Source: Zea mays
Taxonomy: Eukaryota; Streptophyta; Magnoliopsida; Poales; Poaceae
Assembly: GCF_902167145.1 (NCBI RefSeq)
Contig: NC_050101.1
Location: forward strand, 112,435,789 to 112,499,788
Direction: 5' to 3'
DNA length: 64,000 nt
Notes under the pieces: generated by a model
Databases searched by the model: none
Seen by the model: only the letters and a program-made list of their open reading frames with translations
Told to the model about the DNA's origin: nothing
Shown: positions 1-11,362 of the stretch, one piece after another
Layout of the letters: every line of letters begins with the position of its first letter
Numbering within the stretch: the stretch's first letter is position 1
Made by a program: the position numbers and the translations under genes

Positions 1-643
1 ACGAGTCCGAAGAGATCCATATGAAGCAACTCCAAAGGTCTTGATGTGGTCATCACATTTTTGGTATGATGAGAGCTTCCCACCTGTTTACCTGCTTGAC
101 AAGCTGCACAAGGTCTATCCTTTTCGAAGGTTACATTTGTTAGACCTATTACATGTTCTCCCTTTAGAAGTTTGTGAAGGTTCTTCATCCCCACATGTGC
201 TAAACGGCGATGCCACAGGCAGCCCATGCTAGTCTTAGCAATTAAGCATGAATCTAGACCGGCCTCCTCTTTTGCAAAATCAACTAAGTAGAGTTTGTCG
301 TCTAATACACCCTTAAAAGCTAATGAACCATCACTCCTTCTAAAGACAGACACATCTACATTTGTGAATAAGCAATTATATCCCATATTACATAATTGAC
401 TAACGGACAACAAATTATATCCAAGCGATTCAACTAAAAACACATTAGAGATAGAATGCTCGGAAGAAATAGCTATTTTTCCTAGTCCTTTAACCTTGCC
501 TTGATTCCCGTCACCGAATATGATTGAGTCTTGGGAATCTTTGTTCTTGACGTAGGAGGTGAACATTTTCTTCTCCCCCGTCATGTGGTTTGTGCATCCG
601 CTGTCGATAATCTAGCTTGATCCCCCGGATGCATAAACCTGCA
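1..643 (-). pseudogene. Cop-1 pol fragment: aspartic protease and GAG-pre-integrase/integrase start
   Basis: On the minus strand the copia protease active site DSGCTNHM follows directly after the gag stop, then a GAG-pre-integrase zinc region with [10 protein letters not shown] and CAACQAGKQ, and the run [10 protein letters not shown] that holds the first catalytic Asp of the integrase. The window ends there. The codon at 612-614 (minus) is TAG where relatives in this window (Cop-3, the element at 56 kb) have Trp before the protease motif, so pol is interrupted at its very start. Normally this polyprotein would be cut into protease, integrase, reverse transcriptase and RNase H for retrotransposition. 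Confidence 0.85.
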
Positions 644-650
644 AGGCAAT

Positions 651-2997
651 TTAGGCTTGGGTCTTAGGTACCCAACTCATGTTGGGTCCTACAAGGTTAG
701 TAACAATAGCCTTAGGGACCCAAATGCAAGTTTTATCTCCCTTGCATTTTGCCCCTAATTTTCTAGCAACCACTTTCTTGTCCTTTCTACAAATAGCAAA
801 GGAAGCATTGCAAGCATGATAAATTGTAGAAGGTTCATTACTTATTTTCCTAGGTACATGAACATTTCTCCTAGGCATATGATGAATGACATTTCTCCTA
901 GCCAAACTTCTATCATGCATAATAGAAGAACTTGAAGCAATCATGGCATGTGAAACAACATCATTGTAACTTCTATCATAATGAACATTCTTAGAATATC
1001 TCCTATCATGGTACATGAAAGCATGGTTCTTTTGATCACTATTAGCCATAGGGGCCTTCCCTTTCTCCTTGGCGGAGATGGGAGCCTTATGACTTGTTAA
1101 GTTCTTGGCTTCCCTCTTGAAGCCAAGCTCATCCTTAATTGAGGGGTGTCTACCAATGGTGTAGGCATCCCTTGCAAATTTTAGTTTATCAAATTCATTT
1201 TTGCTAGTCTTAAGTTGGGCATTAAGACTAGGTGTTCACTACAAGCATCAACATTAAAATCTTTACACCTATTGCAAATCACAACATGTTCTACACAAGA
1301 GTTAGATCTATTTGCTACTTCTAGTTTATCATTTAAATCATCATTAACACTTTTAAACTAGAAATGGTCTCATGGCAAGTAGATAGTTCACAAGAAAGCA
1401 TTTCATTCCTTTTAACTTCTAAAGCAAGAGATTTTTGTGCCTCTACAAATTTATCATGTTCTTCATACAAAAGATCCTCTTGCTTTTCTAACAATCTATT
1501 CTTATCATTCAAAGCATCAATCAATTCATTGATCTTATTGATTTTAGTTCTTTCTAAGCCCTTGAACAAACTAGTGTAGTCTATTTCATCATCGCTAGAT
1601 TCATCATCACTAGAAGAAGCATAAGTAGACTTTTGAGTGTTTACCTTCTTCTCCTTTGCTATGAGGCAGGTGTGATGCTCATTGGGGAAGAGGGACGATT
1701 TGTTGAAGGCTGAGGCGGCGAGTCCTTCGTTGTCGGAGTCGGACGACGAACAATCCGAGTCCCACTTCTTGCCAAGGTGTGCCTCGCCCTTAGCCTTCTT
1801 GTAAGCCTTCTTCTTTTCCCTCTTCTTCTCTTGTTCCTGGTCACTATCATTATCGGGACAATTAGCGATAAAATGACCAATCTTACCACACTTGAAGCAG
1901 GAGCGCTTTCCCTTCGTCTTGCTTTTGTTGGGATGCTCCTTGCGACCTTTGAGCGTCGTCTTGAAGCGCTTGATGATGAGGGCCATTTCATCTTCATTTA
2001 ACCCAGCCGCCTCAATTTGTGCCACCTTGCTAGGTAGCACCTCCCTGCTACTTGTTGCCTTGAGAGCAATGGCTTGAGGCTCATGGATTGGGCCATTTAA
2101 TGCATCATCAACGTATCTTGCCTCCTTGATCATCATTCGCCCGCTTACGAACTTTCCAAGTATTTCTTCGGGCGACATCTTGGTGTACCTAGGATTCTCA
2201 CGAATATTGTTTACCAGATGTGGATCAAGGACAGTAAAAGACCTTAGCATTAGGCGGGCGACGTCGTGGTCCGTCCATCGTGTACTTCCATAGCTCCTTA
2301 TTTTGTTGACGAGGGTCTTGAGCCGGTTGTAAGTTTGGGTTGGCTCCTCTCCCCTGATCATCGCGAACCTTCCTAGTTCGCCTTCCACCAACTCCATCTT
2401 GGTGAGCATGGTGACGTCGTTCCCCTCATGTGAGATCTTGAGGGTGTCCCAAATCTGCTTGGCGTTATCCAAGCCGCTCACTTTATGATATTCATCCCTG
2501 CACAATGAGGCTAACAACACAGTAGTAGCATGTGCATTTTTGTGAATTTGTTCATTAATAAACAAGGGACTATCCGTACTATCAAATTGCATTCCATTCT
2601 CCACTATCTCCCATATACTTGGATGGAGAGAGAACAAGTGGCTACGCATTTTGTGACTCCAAAATCCGTAGTCCTCTCCATCAAAGTGAGGAGGTTTACC
2701 AAGGGGAATGGAAAGCAAATGAGCATTTGAACTTTGCGGAATACGAGAATAATCAAAAGAAAAGTTCGAGTTAACCGTCTTCTTTTTCTCGTAGTCGTTG
2801 TCGTCGTTGTCCTTTTGGGAAGAAGAGGACTCGTCGCAGTCGTCGTAGTAGACGATCTTCTTGATGCGCCTCTTCTTCTTCCCGTCCTTCTTCTTATGAC
2901 TTGAGCCCGAGTCGGTAGGCTTGTCGTCTTTCGGCTCATTGATGAAGGACTCCTTCTCCTTATCATTGATCACCATCCCCTTTCCCTTAGGATCCAT
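651..2997 (-). pseudogene. Cop-1 gag (nucleocapsid) with frame breaks
   Basis: The open part 2997-1333 encodes about 554 residues. It starts MDPKGKGMVINDKEKES, has an acidic and basic N-terminus, the copia gag (UBN2-type) core with LPF/W-rich segments such as FDGEDYGFWSHKMRSHLFS near residues 105-125, a CCHC zinc knuckle CFKCGKIGHFIANC around residue 370, and a C-terminal coiled-coil region. The reading frame breaks near 1340 and again near 1225, after which 1049-651 continues the gag C-terminus to the usual ending WVPKTQA. An intact version packages element RNA into virus-like particles. The CCHC pattern and the matching 831-residue gag of Cop-3 make the call firm. Confidence 0.9.
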
Positions 2998-3033
2998 CTC
3001 TTCAGGCGATTAATCCCTTACGTGAAGAGGACG

Positions 3034-3045
3034 GCTCCGATACCA
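3034..3045 (-). other. Primer binding site of Cop-1
   Basis: The minus strand reads TGGTATCGGAGC three bases after the LTR end, one base off the TGGTATCAGAGC complementary to plant initiator methionine tRNA seen in Cop-3 and Gyp-B. It would prime minus-strand DNA synthesis. Confidence 0.8.
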
Positions 3046-3047
3046 AT

Positions 3048-4277
3048 TGAGAGCACCTAGAGGGGGGTGAATAGGTGATCCTGTAAAAACTTTAAACTTA
3101 ATGCCACAAAACTTGATTAGGAGTTAGCACAATAAAGCCAAGTGGCTAGAGAGGAGTTCTCGCAAAACACAATAACCACAAGATGATCAACACAGATAGG
3201 CACAGTGGTTTATCCCGTGGTTCGGCCAAGTCCAACACTTGCCTACTCCACGTTGTGGCGTCCCAACGGACGAGGGTTGCACTCAACCCCTCTCAAGCGG
3301 TCCAAAGACCCACTTGAATACCATGGTGTTTTGTTTTGTTTCACTATATCCCGCTTGCGAGGAATCTCCATAACTTGGAGCCTCTCGCCCTTACAATTTG
3401 ATGTTCACTAAGAAGCACGGAAGTAAGGATGGGATGAGCAACGCACACAAGACACAAAATCAGAGCACAAACACGCACACAAGTCACAACTCGAGCTCAC
3501 AACACAACTCGAAGAGTTCTCTACTCAAATGGAGCTCTAGTTGCTATCACAAAGAATCAAATGCGCGGAACTGGAGTCTTGGTGCTTAGGAATGCTTGGT
3601 GTCCTCCTCCATGCGCCTAGGGGTCCCTTTTATAGCCCCAAGGCAGCTAGGAGCCATTGAGAGCATTCCAGGAAGGCAATTCTTGCCTTCTGTCGACCGG
3701 CGCACCGGACAGTGCGGTGCACCACCGGACACTGTCCGGTGCGGATTTCTTTCCTGTTCTGGCGCAGCCGACCGTTGGCGATTTGGAGCCGTTGGCGCAC
3801 CGAACACTTTCCGGTGCACACCAGACAGTCCGGTGCCCCCTTCAGACCGTTAGCCCGGCCACGCGTCACGCGCGGATTGCGCGGCCGACCGTTGGCTCAC
3901 CGGACAGTCCGGTGCACACCGGACAGTCTGGTGAATTTTAGCCGTACGCCGCCGATGAAATCCCGAGAGCGGCCTTTTCACCAGAGCCAGCCTGGCGCAC
4001 CGGACACTGTCCGGTGCACCACCGGACAGTCCGGTGCTCCCAGACTGAACTGTCTTTGGCTGAACAAAGCCATCTCTTTTCCAAATTGATTTCTCCTGTT
4101 TCCAGTACTTAGACACAATACATTAGTCCTTAAAACAAAGTACTAAGTCTTAAAAACATACCTTTATGTTGATTTTCACTTTGTCCATCATTTGACATAG
4201 ATTAACACATGGCCACTTGTGTTGGCACTCAATCACCAAAATACTTAGAAATGGCCCAAGGGCACATTTCCCTTTCA
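3048..4277 (-). repeat. 5' LTR of Cop-1 (1230 bp)
   Basis: The LTR is bounded by TG at 4277-4276 and CA at 3049-3048 in minus orientation. A TATA box (CTATAAAAG on minus, 3635-3627) marks the promoter. Between about 3690 and 4045 lie several copies of the palindrome CACCGGAC-AGTGTCCGGTG in direct and degenerate form. Such palindrome clusters in the LTR upstream of the TATA box are an established hallmark of grass Sireviruses. The six-frame stretches in this part are palindrome by-products, not genes. Confidence 0.92.
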
Positions 4278-4282
4278 CGTAG

Positions 4283-4606
4283 CCTAAAAATTCATGATTT
4301 TTTAAAAAACGTGACATATGTACACATTTAATGCTAAAAATGTTTATACTCAACGAGTGGATACATGATTATAACCATGATATGTGTAGAATGATGTCTT
4401 ACACTGTATCCGACAAAAAAATCGTTACTGACAATATCTGTGTCCGACTAGTTCTGTATTCAACACACAGCTATCTGTATTTGTGTCTGAGAACATTCGT
4501 ATTCGTATCCGAAATTATCTGTATTTGAATTCGAATCCGAATAAAAATATAAAAACAAATATAGTTTTAGTGATATTCGTCCGTATTCGATTCGATTACA
4601 TCCCTA
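4283..4606. mobile_element. hAT-type MITE right end, truncated
   Basis: The segment is AT-rich with repeated TCCGTATTCG/TCGAATCC-like words and ends ATTCGATTACATCCCTA at 4606, the reverse complement of the TAGGGATGTAATCG terminus common in grass hAT-type MITEs. The left terminus is not visible; Cop-1 at 4277 probably cut it off. The start coordinate is therefore only a limit. Confidence 0.45.
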
Positions 4607-5203
4607 CCTTTCTCTATCCTCTATGCCGAATTTTTTGTTTTTTAGCCATTTTTGTGACAAAAATTTATATTTAGACCCCTGAAAGACTTATTTCCCGTTT
4701 TGGACCCGATACTCGGCGCTATAGCCTATGGCGCCGAGGTAACACAGCTCGGCGCCATAGGCTATGGCGCCGAGCTCTGACGTGGCATAGGCAGCTCCTG
4801 GCGGCTAGGGCTGGTGTGGCGTCGACGCGGCCTCCTAGCCTGGCGCTATAGATCTTGGCACCGACGCGGCCTCCTAGCTCGGTGCCACAGATCTTGGCAC
4901 CGAGCTAGGGAGGCCTATAAAACAGTCCCGCTGCTGGCCAAGAAGAGCTCATTTCTCCTCAATTCAAAACTTCTTCAAAGTTGCTCTATTCAAAGATTCG
5001 AGTTGGAATACTTCGTAGACCAAGGTATGGTATCTCACTGATTCATTTTGTATATTGGGTTGTAATATTTCGATTATTAGTTTCCATTGTTGCTCCTAGA
5101 ATATATAGTATAGTTCATATGATGACTACATTTGATTTGATAGTTTGTGAAATCCGATTATAAAGTCTATTAGGTACATGTGTTAATTATAATCGTTTCT
5201 TAG

Positions 5204-6370
5204 ATGAAAGACATGTACTGGGAGGCGTTGTGGCAGAAGAGAGGTCGTCCTCGGGAGTTATATCCGGACGTATCTAGTAAGGATGATCTTGTTCCTCCTG
5301 AACTTCCTGTGCCTAACTTTGATTGTGGCAAACTAGCTTAGGTATATCAATCCAAACATCCAGATACGGCTGCTCGCTGCTTCTACCTTTGTGGCGGTTT
5401 TAACGTACGTAGCTTATGACTTGTGACTTAATATTGTTTACTAGATGTGTAATAATGCTTCGTTCCATTTTTTAGGAGCACCTGAGGTGTTTCTTTTTCC
5501 AGTGGATCGACGGTCCTGATAAATTTGACCCTCGATATCTTATTTTCGCTAATTGGTACCTCCTCCCCCGAATCCTCCACCAATGACGGATGCGGAGAAG
5601 GAGGTAGCAACAAAAAGACGAATGGACTCGTCGCCTCGATGCGATTGCGGAGATCGTGCTGTCATCGACGAGGACACTGCGAAGCACTTCGTGTGTCCGA
5701 ACATTGATTATGTGAGCCCATAACAAATGTCTTAACTTTTGTTATTTTTTGCATAAATTTACTAAATTATTCTCCTGCATCCATACGGTGGCGTAAGTGT
5801 CATTTCAGAGAGTGGTTGTATGGTCCTATGTCCCATTGGCCAGAGGCAAAGGAAAAGAAAAAAAATGAGTGGGCGGAAGAGTTGAAGTTTGATCCAGTAC
5901 TCTGCAAATGTGGTATTGAAGCTAAGTATGGATTATTTCCTTCCGAGCTTGGTGTTGGGTATTTTTGTGGACATATGGTAGATTACGATGAGGTTGATAT
6001 TTATTTTCTTGTTTACACCAGCTGCAATGTTGCATCCGTATTTACTCAATTTTTTGTAGGAGACGAGGAAATATGGTTGGGAGAGTTATGACGACAAAGG
6101 AGAGGTGATGCGCACAATAAAGTCCAAGAGACTAATTGGACAGAAGATGCGTTGTGGATCTCAGCTCGTCGATTCGTACATTAACGATCACATACAAACA
6201 TGCGTAGGTACGCGAAATCGGCGAGTTTTGATAGCCCAATGCGTGCACATCAGAGGAGATTGAAGGCGGCAAATGAGAAGAGAGCACAGGATGCGAGGGA
6301 ATGGGAGGCGGCTAGAGCCGAGAAACAGATGTTGGATAATCTTGTTGATCGTCTCAAGGGAAGTGAGTGA
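5204..6370 (+). pseudogene. GRF-type zinc-finger protein gene, broken
   Basis: Exon-like pieces follow each other with plausible introns. Exon 1 (5204-5404) encodes MKDMYWEALWQKRGRPRE and ends before GTACGT; a TAG at 5339-5341 interrupts it where the sense suggests CAG. Exon 2 starts after the acceptor at 5474-5475 and covers CFFFQWIDGPDKFDPR and, in another frame, CDCGDRAVIDEDTAKHFVC. A third piece (about 5800-5993) encodes FREWLYGPMSHWPEAKEK and CKCGIEAKYGLFPSELGVGY, and a fourth carries YGWESYDDKGE and a basic coiled-coil tail ending RLKGSE. The Cys-X-Cys-Gly spacing and the W-x-S-Y block resemble GRF zinc fingers of repeat-associated grass proteins. The function of such proteins is unknown. 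The nonsense codon and the frame change make this a relic carried inside the palindromic-TIR element. Confidence 0.55.
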
Positions 6371-7317
6371 GAAAAATGACACTATATATTTGTTTGTACA
6401 ATTTATTTATCCTAAATTGATATTCTAGGGTCGTTTAAATTGTAACTAATCTCCTCACAAGCTCGAGCGAAAATCTAGCCAAAAGATGGTCTTTCATCGA
6501 ACATCACAGTCACCTTCTTCATACCATAAAAACTAACATTCCCATAAACATCTTCCTCCACGCTTCCTCCATGGTATAGTGTCACTAGGGTGGTGTCCAT
6601 CTATTGCAAACACGGATTACTAACTCAATAATGCCTAGGTACTTACTACTGACTAAATACTTCTGCCTAAATACTTACTAAGTAATAAACAAGTAATAGC
6701 TACTTACTAACTAATAATTATATAAATGACCACAACAAACATAAATACATAATCTACGAATAATGTACGAAAACAAGGTATACCCGAGATCCCGGATGAG
6801 TCAAACTAACGGTGAAGATCGAGTCCGACACCTATATAAAAAAATTAGTATTGTCAGTAAAAAAATTTGCAGCACCTCCCCTATACGGTGAGTTTTCTAT
6901 AACCTGCAAAGAAACCATAGCACGATAGCTGACATACTCATTCCTTGTAAATTAACAACTAAGTAATAGGTAATAGCTAATCCACAACACTAAATAATAA
7001 ACTAAGCAAATGCTAAACCATGTTAATTAACATTTACTACTCACTAACCCTAAACCCTAAACCATACTAAAAAACTGACTACTAACTAACAACTAACTTA
7101 TAACTAACATCTAAAAACTAACTAAACACTAACTAATTAGTATCAAATAAATACAGAAAAAATTGAGTAATAATTAGATAGTAAAAAATACTGACTACTA
7201 ACTAACAACTAAGTTATAACTAACATCTACCAACTAACTAAACACTAACTAACTAAATAGTATCAAATAAATATAGAAAAAATTAAGTAATAATTATAAA
7301 CTAACCTTAATATAGAA

Positions 7318-7620
7318 TCAGGGCGGGAGGGAGGGAGCAGGCGCCGGCGGCTCGGGCGGGAGGGGGCGGCGCGACGTTGGGGGTGGGCTCGGCACTGCGC
7401 TAGTGGAGGGGGCTGGTGCTGGGGGCTGCGCTAGTGGAGGGGGCGGGAGGGACCGGCGGCGCTGGGGAGGGGCCGGCGGCGGGGAACGGCGAGCGACGGC
7501 GCTGGGAGTCAAAGGGAGCGGCGGGCGGCGCTGGGAGACAGTGAGAGAAAGGAGAGGGAGGAGAAAGGCGGCGCGTTTAATTGCTAGCTTGGTGCTAGGA
7601 TCTGTGGCGTCGAGCTAGGT
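7318..7620. other. GC-rich Gly/Pro-coding stretch inside the MULE-like element
   Basis: A sharp switch from AT-rich to G-rich sequence (GGCGGGAGGG-type words) gives long open frames of Pro/Ala/Ser or Gly/Arg on both strands. Its amino-acid content is simple and I see no domain. It may be a captured fragment of a GC-rich host gene or a low-complexity expansion. Confidence 0.4.
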
Positions 7621-7780
7621 GCCACGGGGGCTACCGCGTCAGCATAGTCGGCGCCATAAGCCATGGCGCCGAGCCATATAAGCTCGTCGCCACAATCCAT
7701 GGCGCCGAGCATAGAGTCTAGATCTGCAATTTTGCCCTCCAATGGTCCAGACGTATATATTTTTAAAAAAAATGTGCTGA

Positions 7781-9429
7781 AAAGCAAAAAAAAAAATCGG
7801 TCCTATGTGTCCCATCGTCCTCCCCTCCGTTCCGCATTCTCCTCCGCACAATTTCGTCCAGTGGTGTCTGCGATGGTCAGGAACGGTGGCAACTCATCAT
7901 GCGACTCCAAAACAAATGCCATTTGCTCTTGATTAGCCTCTCTACCACTGTTTAGTTGGTTACTCACCACTTTGTTCTACCGCACACAAATTCTGAGAGA
8001 GCAAGCGACTCCAACACAAATGTCATCCAAGCCCTAAGCACAGATTGCTCCTCTTCCTGCATCGACCCAACATCTACCGCTCAACTTCTTCCTTCTTTTC
8101 CTGCATCGATCGAAAGGTCTGTATTGATCGGCACAATGTTTGTCGCTAGATACGCCTCTTCTTTTCTTTATTTTCAAATCATATTCTTCTGGATTATTAT
8201 GTTATTCGTGGCCGTGTGCTAGACTCACATGTGCAACCTTTCTGTTATCACCAATTGTCTAGTTTCAATTTTCTAGAATAAAATACAACTGAAAATACAA
8301 TTCGGATCAGTCGAGAAATATTAAATCATCTCCTATTCAAATTTCACTAACAAGGGATTTAATCTCCCTCAAACCACCTCAAGCCGAACAGGTCCTAGAG
8401 TATGGAAAGGGATGGGAAACTAATAAATTAATCATGTTGTTCTGATGTTGTTATTTCACAATTGTGATAGGCCCCCAACAAGCTCAATTCTGGTGTGGGT
8501 GCACATGTCAGCACAAGTAGTTGTGAGATCAAACCCTAGTTAATAGCGACTAGGCTAGGAATTCCAATGTGGGAGTGAGCAATTCTCGGTTGAGCTTTTC
8601 AAGCAACAGAAATAATTCAAGAGAACGAATTTTCTGGTGGAAGGGGCAGGTGTTTCTGGTTAAATGGAATAGGATGGGCTAAGGCAGGAGAAGTATTGAG
8701 TTGCTTTTGAGTGGTGTAAATGATTTATAGGATTGATCCGTTTAGCAAATATGGCACCTGCAAATAATGGGGTTCCAAACCCTTTTTTAGTACGATATCC
8801 TATACAGCAAAGTAAAGTAAAAAATTAAAATAAAAAAATAAACTTTTTTTAATTTGAAGTGTGATGACACAACTTTGTTTATCCTTTGTGGCAAGGTTCC
8901 TGACTCTTCTACAAGCAGCTCCAGCTCCTGCTCCTTGGGCTTCTCTAAAGGAGTTAGAGCTGTGCAATTCGGTTTGGCAAAACAATTTCTTATGGGCTTC
9001 TTTCGAATAGTGTATAAGAAAAATATAGTAGGATAGAAGTCAGATTTTTAGTGCTCTAGCTCTCAACAATAAAACAACTCTATTTTTTAAAGGGCTCTGG
9101 ACGAGAAAAATTTTTTATATCCATTTGACAGAGCTTCGCGGTAAAGCAGAGTCGAGCCGTTCAAAGAGCCCCTAAACATAAGAGTGGACGGGACTCGTGA
9201 TTCCTTTCCATGCACTGAAAAATCACAAAATATTATTAGAATTATATGCATCACTATCTATTCATCAAAACCCATAAATAGGATAAATACACCTATAACA
9301 TATTTTTCACAACGGTTAGTATATCGAATCGTTGGCGAAAATAGTTCTCAGTCGATTCGTATTATAAACCCGCGATGAAAACTATCACAACGACTGGCAA
9401 TCAAAACCATTTCTTACAAAACAGCACCG
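7781..9429. other. Spacer without a recognisable gene
   Basis: The segment is mostly AT-rich. All open frames are short and lack recognisable domains. Words such as GAACAGGTCCTAGAG near 8388 and GAGCCGTTCAAAGAGCCCC near 9150 resemble termini of grass MITEs, but I could not pair them into a complete element. Confidence 0.5.
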
Positions 9430-9464
9430 CTACAGTAACTTACCAAACACACCACACCTATGAG

Positions 9465-11057
9465 CTAGCGTGAAAGGAGAGCCTTGTGGCACTGGCAGCT
9501 GCGGCAGTGCTTCTCCGGTGCGTTCTTGGCGTGGAAGTACCATCCGGAGAGCGTATCGAAGAGGATCCCCGCTCCGACACCGACGGCCAGGTCGATGGTG
9601 TAGTGTCCCCTGCACGCCAGCAGCCTGACCCCCTGGAGCGCGTTGAGCGCGTCGTAGAGGCGCGCCAGCGCCAGCCGGCCCTCGCGGCGCATGTCGGCGG
9701 CCGCGATGACCGCGCCCGCGACGTGGCCCGAGAAGAAGAGGAAGAAGGAGACGTTGCCGACGGGGAAGTCCATCCCGGACCCCAGGAACTCCTCCGGCAG
9801 CGGGAGCTGGGTGGCGCAGCCCAGCGCGCCCCGGCAGGTGAACATCATGAGCGTGGCGACGGCGGCGCGCGGCCGCTGCTCGCCGAGGATGGCCCACAGG
9901 ATGTACGCCGCCTGCATCGCGACGAAGACCTGCGCGTGCGTACGAGCGGGTGGGGTGGCTGTCAGTGTCAGCGTCAGCGTCAGTCTGTGCTGAGCCGGGG
10001 ACCATGGAGAAGCTGGCGAGATGCAGAATCTTATCAGGAAATCTGTGCATGAGCACTCGACGCCACGACTATTTATATATTCCTCAAGTTCATTTCGCGG
10101 AAAAACTAAAGAGGGTTAAATTTGGCGGTGCATCTGTCAGCGTCAAGTGTAATCTACGACCACTACGTGTGGCTCAGGGCCGGCTTCACAGAAATACGGT
10201 GTCAATTAAATTGTTGGCTGGGGAAGTGCGAGAGCCACATCCGGGTGCATTGACAGTGCCAGCTTTGTTGTCCTCGCCAGGAGTCTAGAGAGCCAAGGTG
10301 TGGAAGCTCCAAAGGTTCACAAGAACAAAGCTGGGTTACCTGTAGGAGTATTTTATACTGCTATACAATCCAGTAAACTATGTGCCTTGGCATTGTACAT
10401 GCTGGTTGCTGGTTGCTGGAAGCACTTGGAATACTAGTGTAGTTTTGTAACCGTGCCAAAAAAAAAAGGCATCATTCTTGGAAAACCGGTCCATAGTCTC
10501 GGTGTTGTACTTGTACATGTCCTAATGGTAGTTCGGATTTCTGACGAACACACGAGTGTCCAGTTAAGGTGAACAATAAAGAGGAGACGGAAGGCACTCC
10601 AGTCCAGCCGTCCAGGCAGGCACCAACCAGAAGAGGAGGCGGTGCATTGAAGAAATGGCAGGTGGAGGAAACGAAAATCTGGGCAGGCGGCACTGACCGT
10701 GTTGAGCGCGGCGAGGAGCGAGTTGAGCCAGGGCCTCGCGGCGACGGCGGCGTGCAAGCCCCTGGTGGCGACGAAGCCCAGGTCGAGCGGCGGCGCGTCC
10801 GGCCTGACCATGGGGATGGTGTACTCGACGGCCATGAAGAGCAGGAGGCCGCACCCGAAGAGCGCGGGCGCCGGGTGCCGCCGCAGCACGGCCGCGGCGC
10901 CCGCCGCCGAGCACCACTCGGGCCGCGCCCACCCCTCCGCCGCGCCCATCTCCTTCGTCGTCCCTGCGCCTCCGCCCGGCGTCGGGTGGACCTTGCGGTG
11001 CCGCATGGTGGCGGCGGCGGCCGGGTCGCGCGCCACGGTGAGGCTGGGCGGCGGCAT
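9465..11057 (-). CDS. ROD1: Phosphatidylcholine:diacylglycerol cholinephosphotransferase (PDCT/ROD1), two exons
   Basis: PDCT moves the phosphocholine headgroup between phosphatidylcholine and diacylglycerol in the ER membrane and so controls entry of polyunsaturated acyl groups into seed oil. Exon 1 is 11057-10698, exon 2 is 9929-9465; the intron has a GT donor at 10697-10696 and an AG acceptor at 9931-9930, and both phases agree. The product is 274 residues, close to the roughly 300 of Arabidopsis ROD1. Visible hallmarks are LLLFMAVEYTIPM in exon 1, TCRGALGCATQLPLP, DFPVGNVSFFLFFSGHVAG, and RGHYTIDLAVGVGAGILFD in exon 2. The lipid phosphatase/phosphotransferase (LPT) C2 and C3 residues correspond to His189, His229 and Asp233. 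Several hydrophobic membrane segments are present. I chose the Met at 11057 because the TATA box at 11180-11171 rules out the upstream Met at 11219; the Met at 11006 is possible. No disabling change is seen. Confidence 0.92.
9930..10697 (-). other. Intron of the PDCT/ROD1 gene
   Basis: This 768-bp intron lies between codons for Thr and Val at the junction ALNT/VFVAMQ. It shows GTCAGT at the donor and GCGCAG at the acceptor. It contains no recognisable gene or complete transposon. Confidence 0.85.
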
Positions 11058-11170
11058 GTATGCGGGGCGGGGTGCCGAGTGCCGACCGAACCAGGTGGGG
11101 TGGTCGGTGGTGGGCGCGGGCCGTGCGAGTCGCAGAGAAACGTGCGGGTTTCGGTGTTTTCTGGCGGTTT

Positions 11171-11180
11171 TTTTATAGAG
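11171..11180 (-). promoter_or_regulatory. TATA box of PDCT/ROD1
   Basis: The minus strand reads CTCTATAAAA, about 115 bp upstream of the chosen start codon. Transcription would start near 11140-11150, giving a leader of about 90 bases. Confidence 0.65.
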
Positions 11181-11362
11181 GTTTGAGAGGTGTGTGTGGT
11201 GTGTAGGGGCGGAGATCACGAGGGCAGGACGAGCGGCGGTTTATGAGAGCAGAGATCAGTCTGAAAATGTGGTTTAGCTCGCCCATCATCATCCAACAGC
11301 TAGCATACTATTACCTTACCACGAAATACAAGCTGAGCCATTTGTCGTCCGTTGCTTCTAAA

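Larger units (their letters stand above)
1..4277 (-). mobile_element. Cop-1: Sirevirus-type Ty1/copia element, truncated by window edge
   Basis: Reading the minus strand from 4277 downward gives a 5' LTR (4277-3048), an initiator-Met-tRNA type primer binding site (3045-3034), a gag gene (2997-651) and the start of pol (about 643-1). The rest of pol and the 3' LTR lie outside the window. The LTR begins TGAAAGGGAAA and ends CTCTAGGTGCTCTCA, features shared by the maize Opie/Ji group of Sireviruses; the family name is my inference from the LTR, not from a search. The candidate target-site duplication on the right is CGTAG at 4278-4282; its partner is not in view. Coding decay (frameshifts in gag, a nonsense codon in pol) shows it cannot make its own proteins. 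Confidence 0.93.
4640..7780 (+). mobile_element. Putative Mutator-like element with palindromic TIRs
   Basis: The two ends are inverted copies of each other over roughly 100 bp. Each end holds two tandem palindromes built on CTCGGCGCC...GGCGCCGAG: at 4712-4738 and 4747-4775 on the left, and 7648-7673 and 7682-7710 on the right. The similarity continues outward (GACC...TTTTGGACCC left, matched in degenerate form on the right) and inward (CTGACGTGGCA against TGCTGACGCGGTA). Inside are a decayed GRF zinc-finger gene, an AT-rich part with many CTAACTAA words, and a GC-rich stretch near the right end. Long TIRs with host-like cargo suggest a Mutator or Pack-MULE type element. I see no clear 9-bp target duplication and no transposase, so the superfamily is inference. 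Confidence 0.5.

Noticed and set aside
7043..7065. CCCTAAACCCTAAACC, plant telomere-like repeat
   Set aside because: Only about two and a half units in AT-rich sequence with similar CTAACTAA words; no array, so not an interstitial telomere.
8240..9180. Complete MITE in the spacer left of PDCT
   Set aside because: End-like words are present but I could not find paired TIRs or target duplications.
9486..10052. Long plus-strand frame opposite PDCT exon 2
   Set aside because: A shadow of GC-rich coding sequence on the other strand; no domain.
10434..11219. Single-exon reading of the PDCT first exon as a 261-residue protein
   Set aside because: The TATA box is downstream of its start and the sequence after residue 174 runs into the intron; the two-exon model restores the family.
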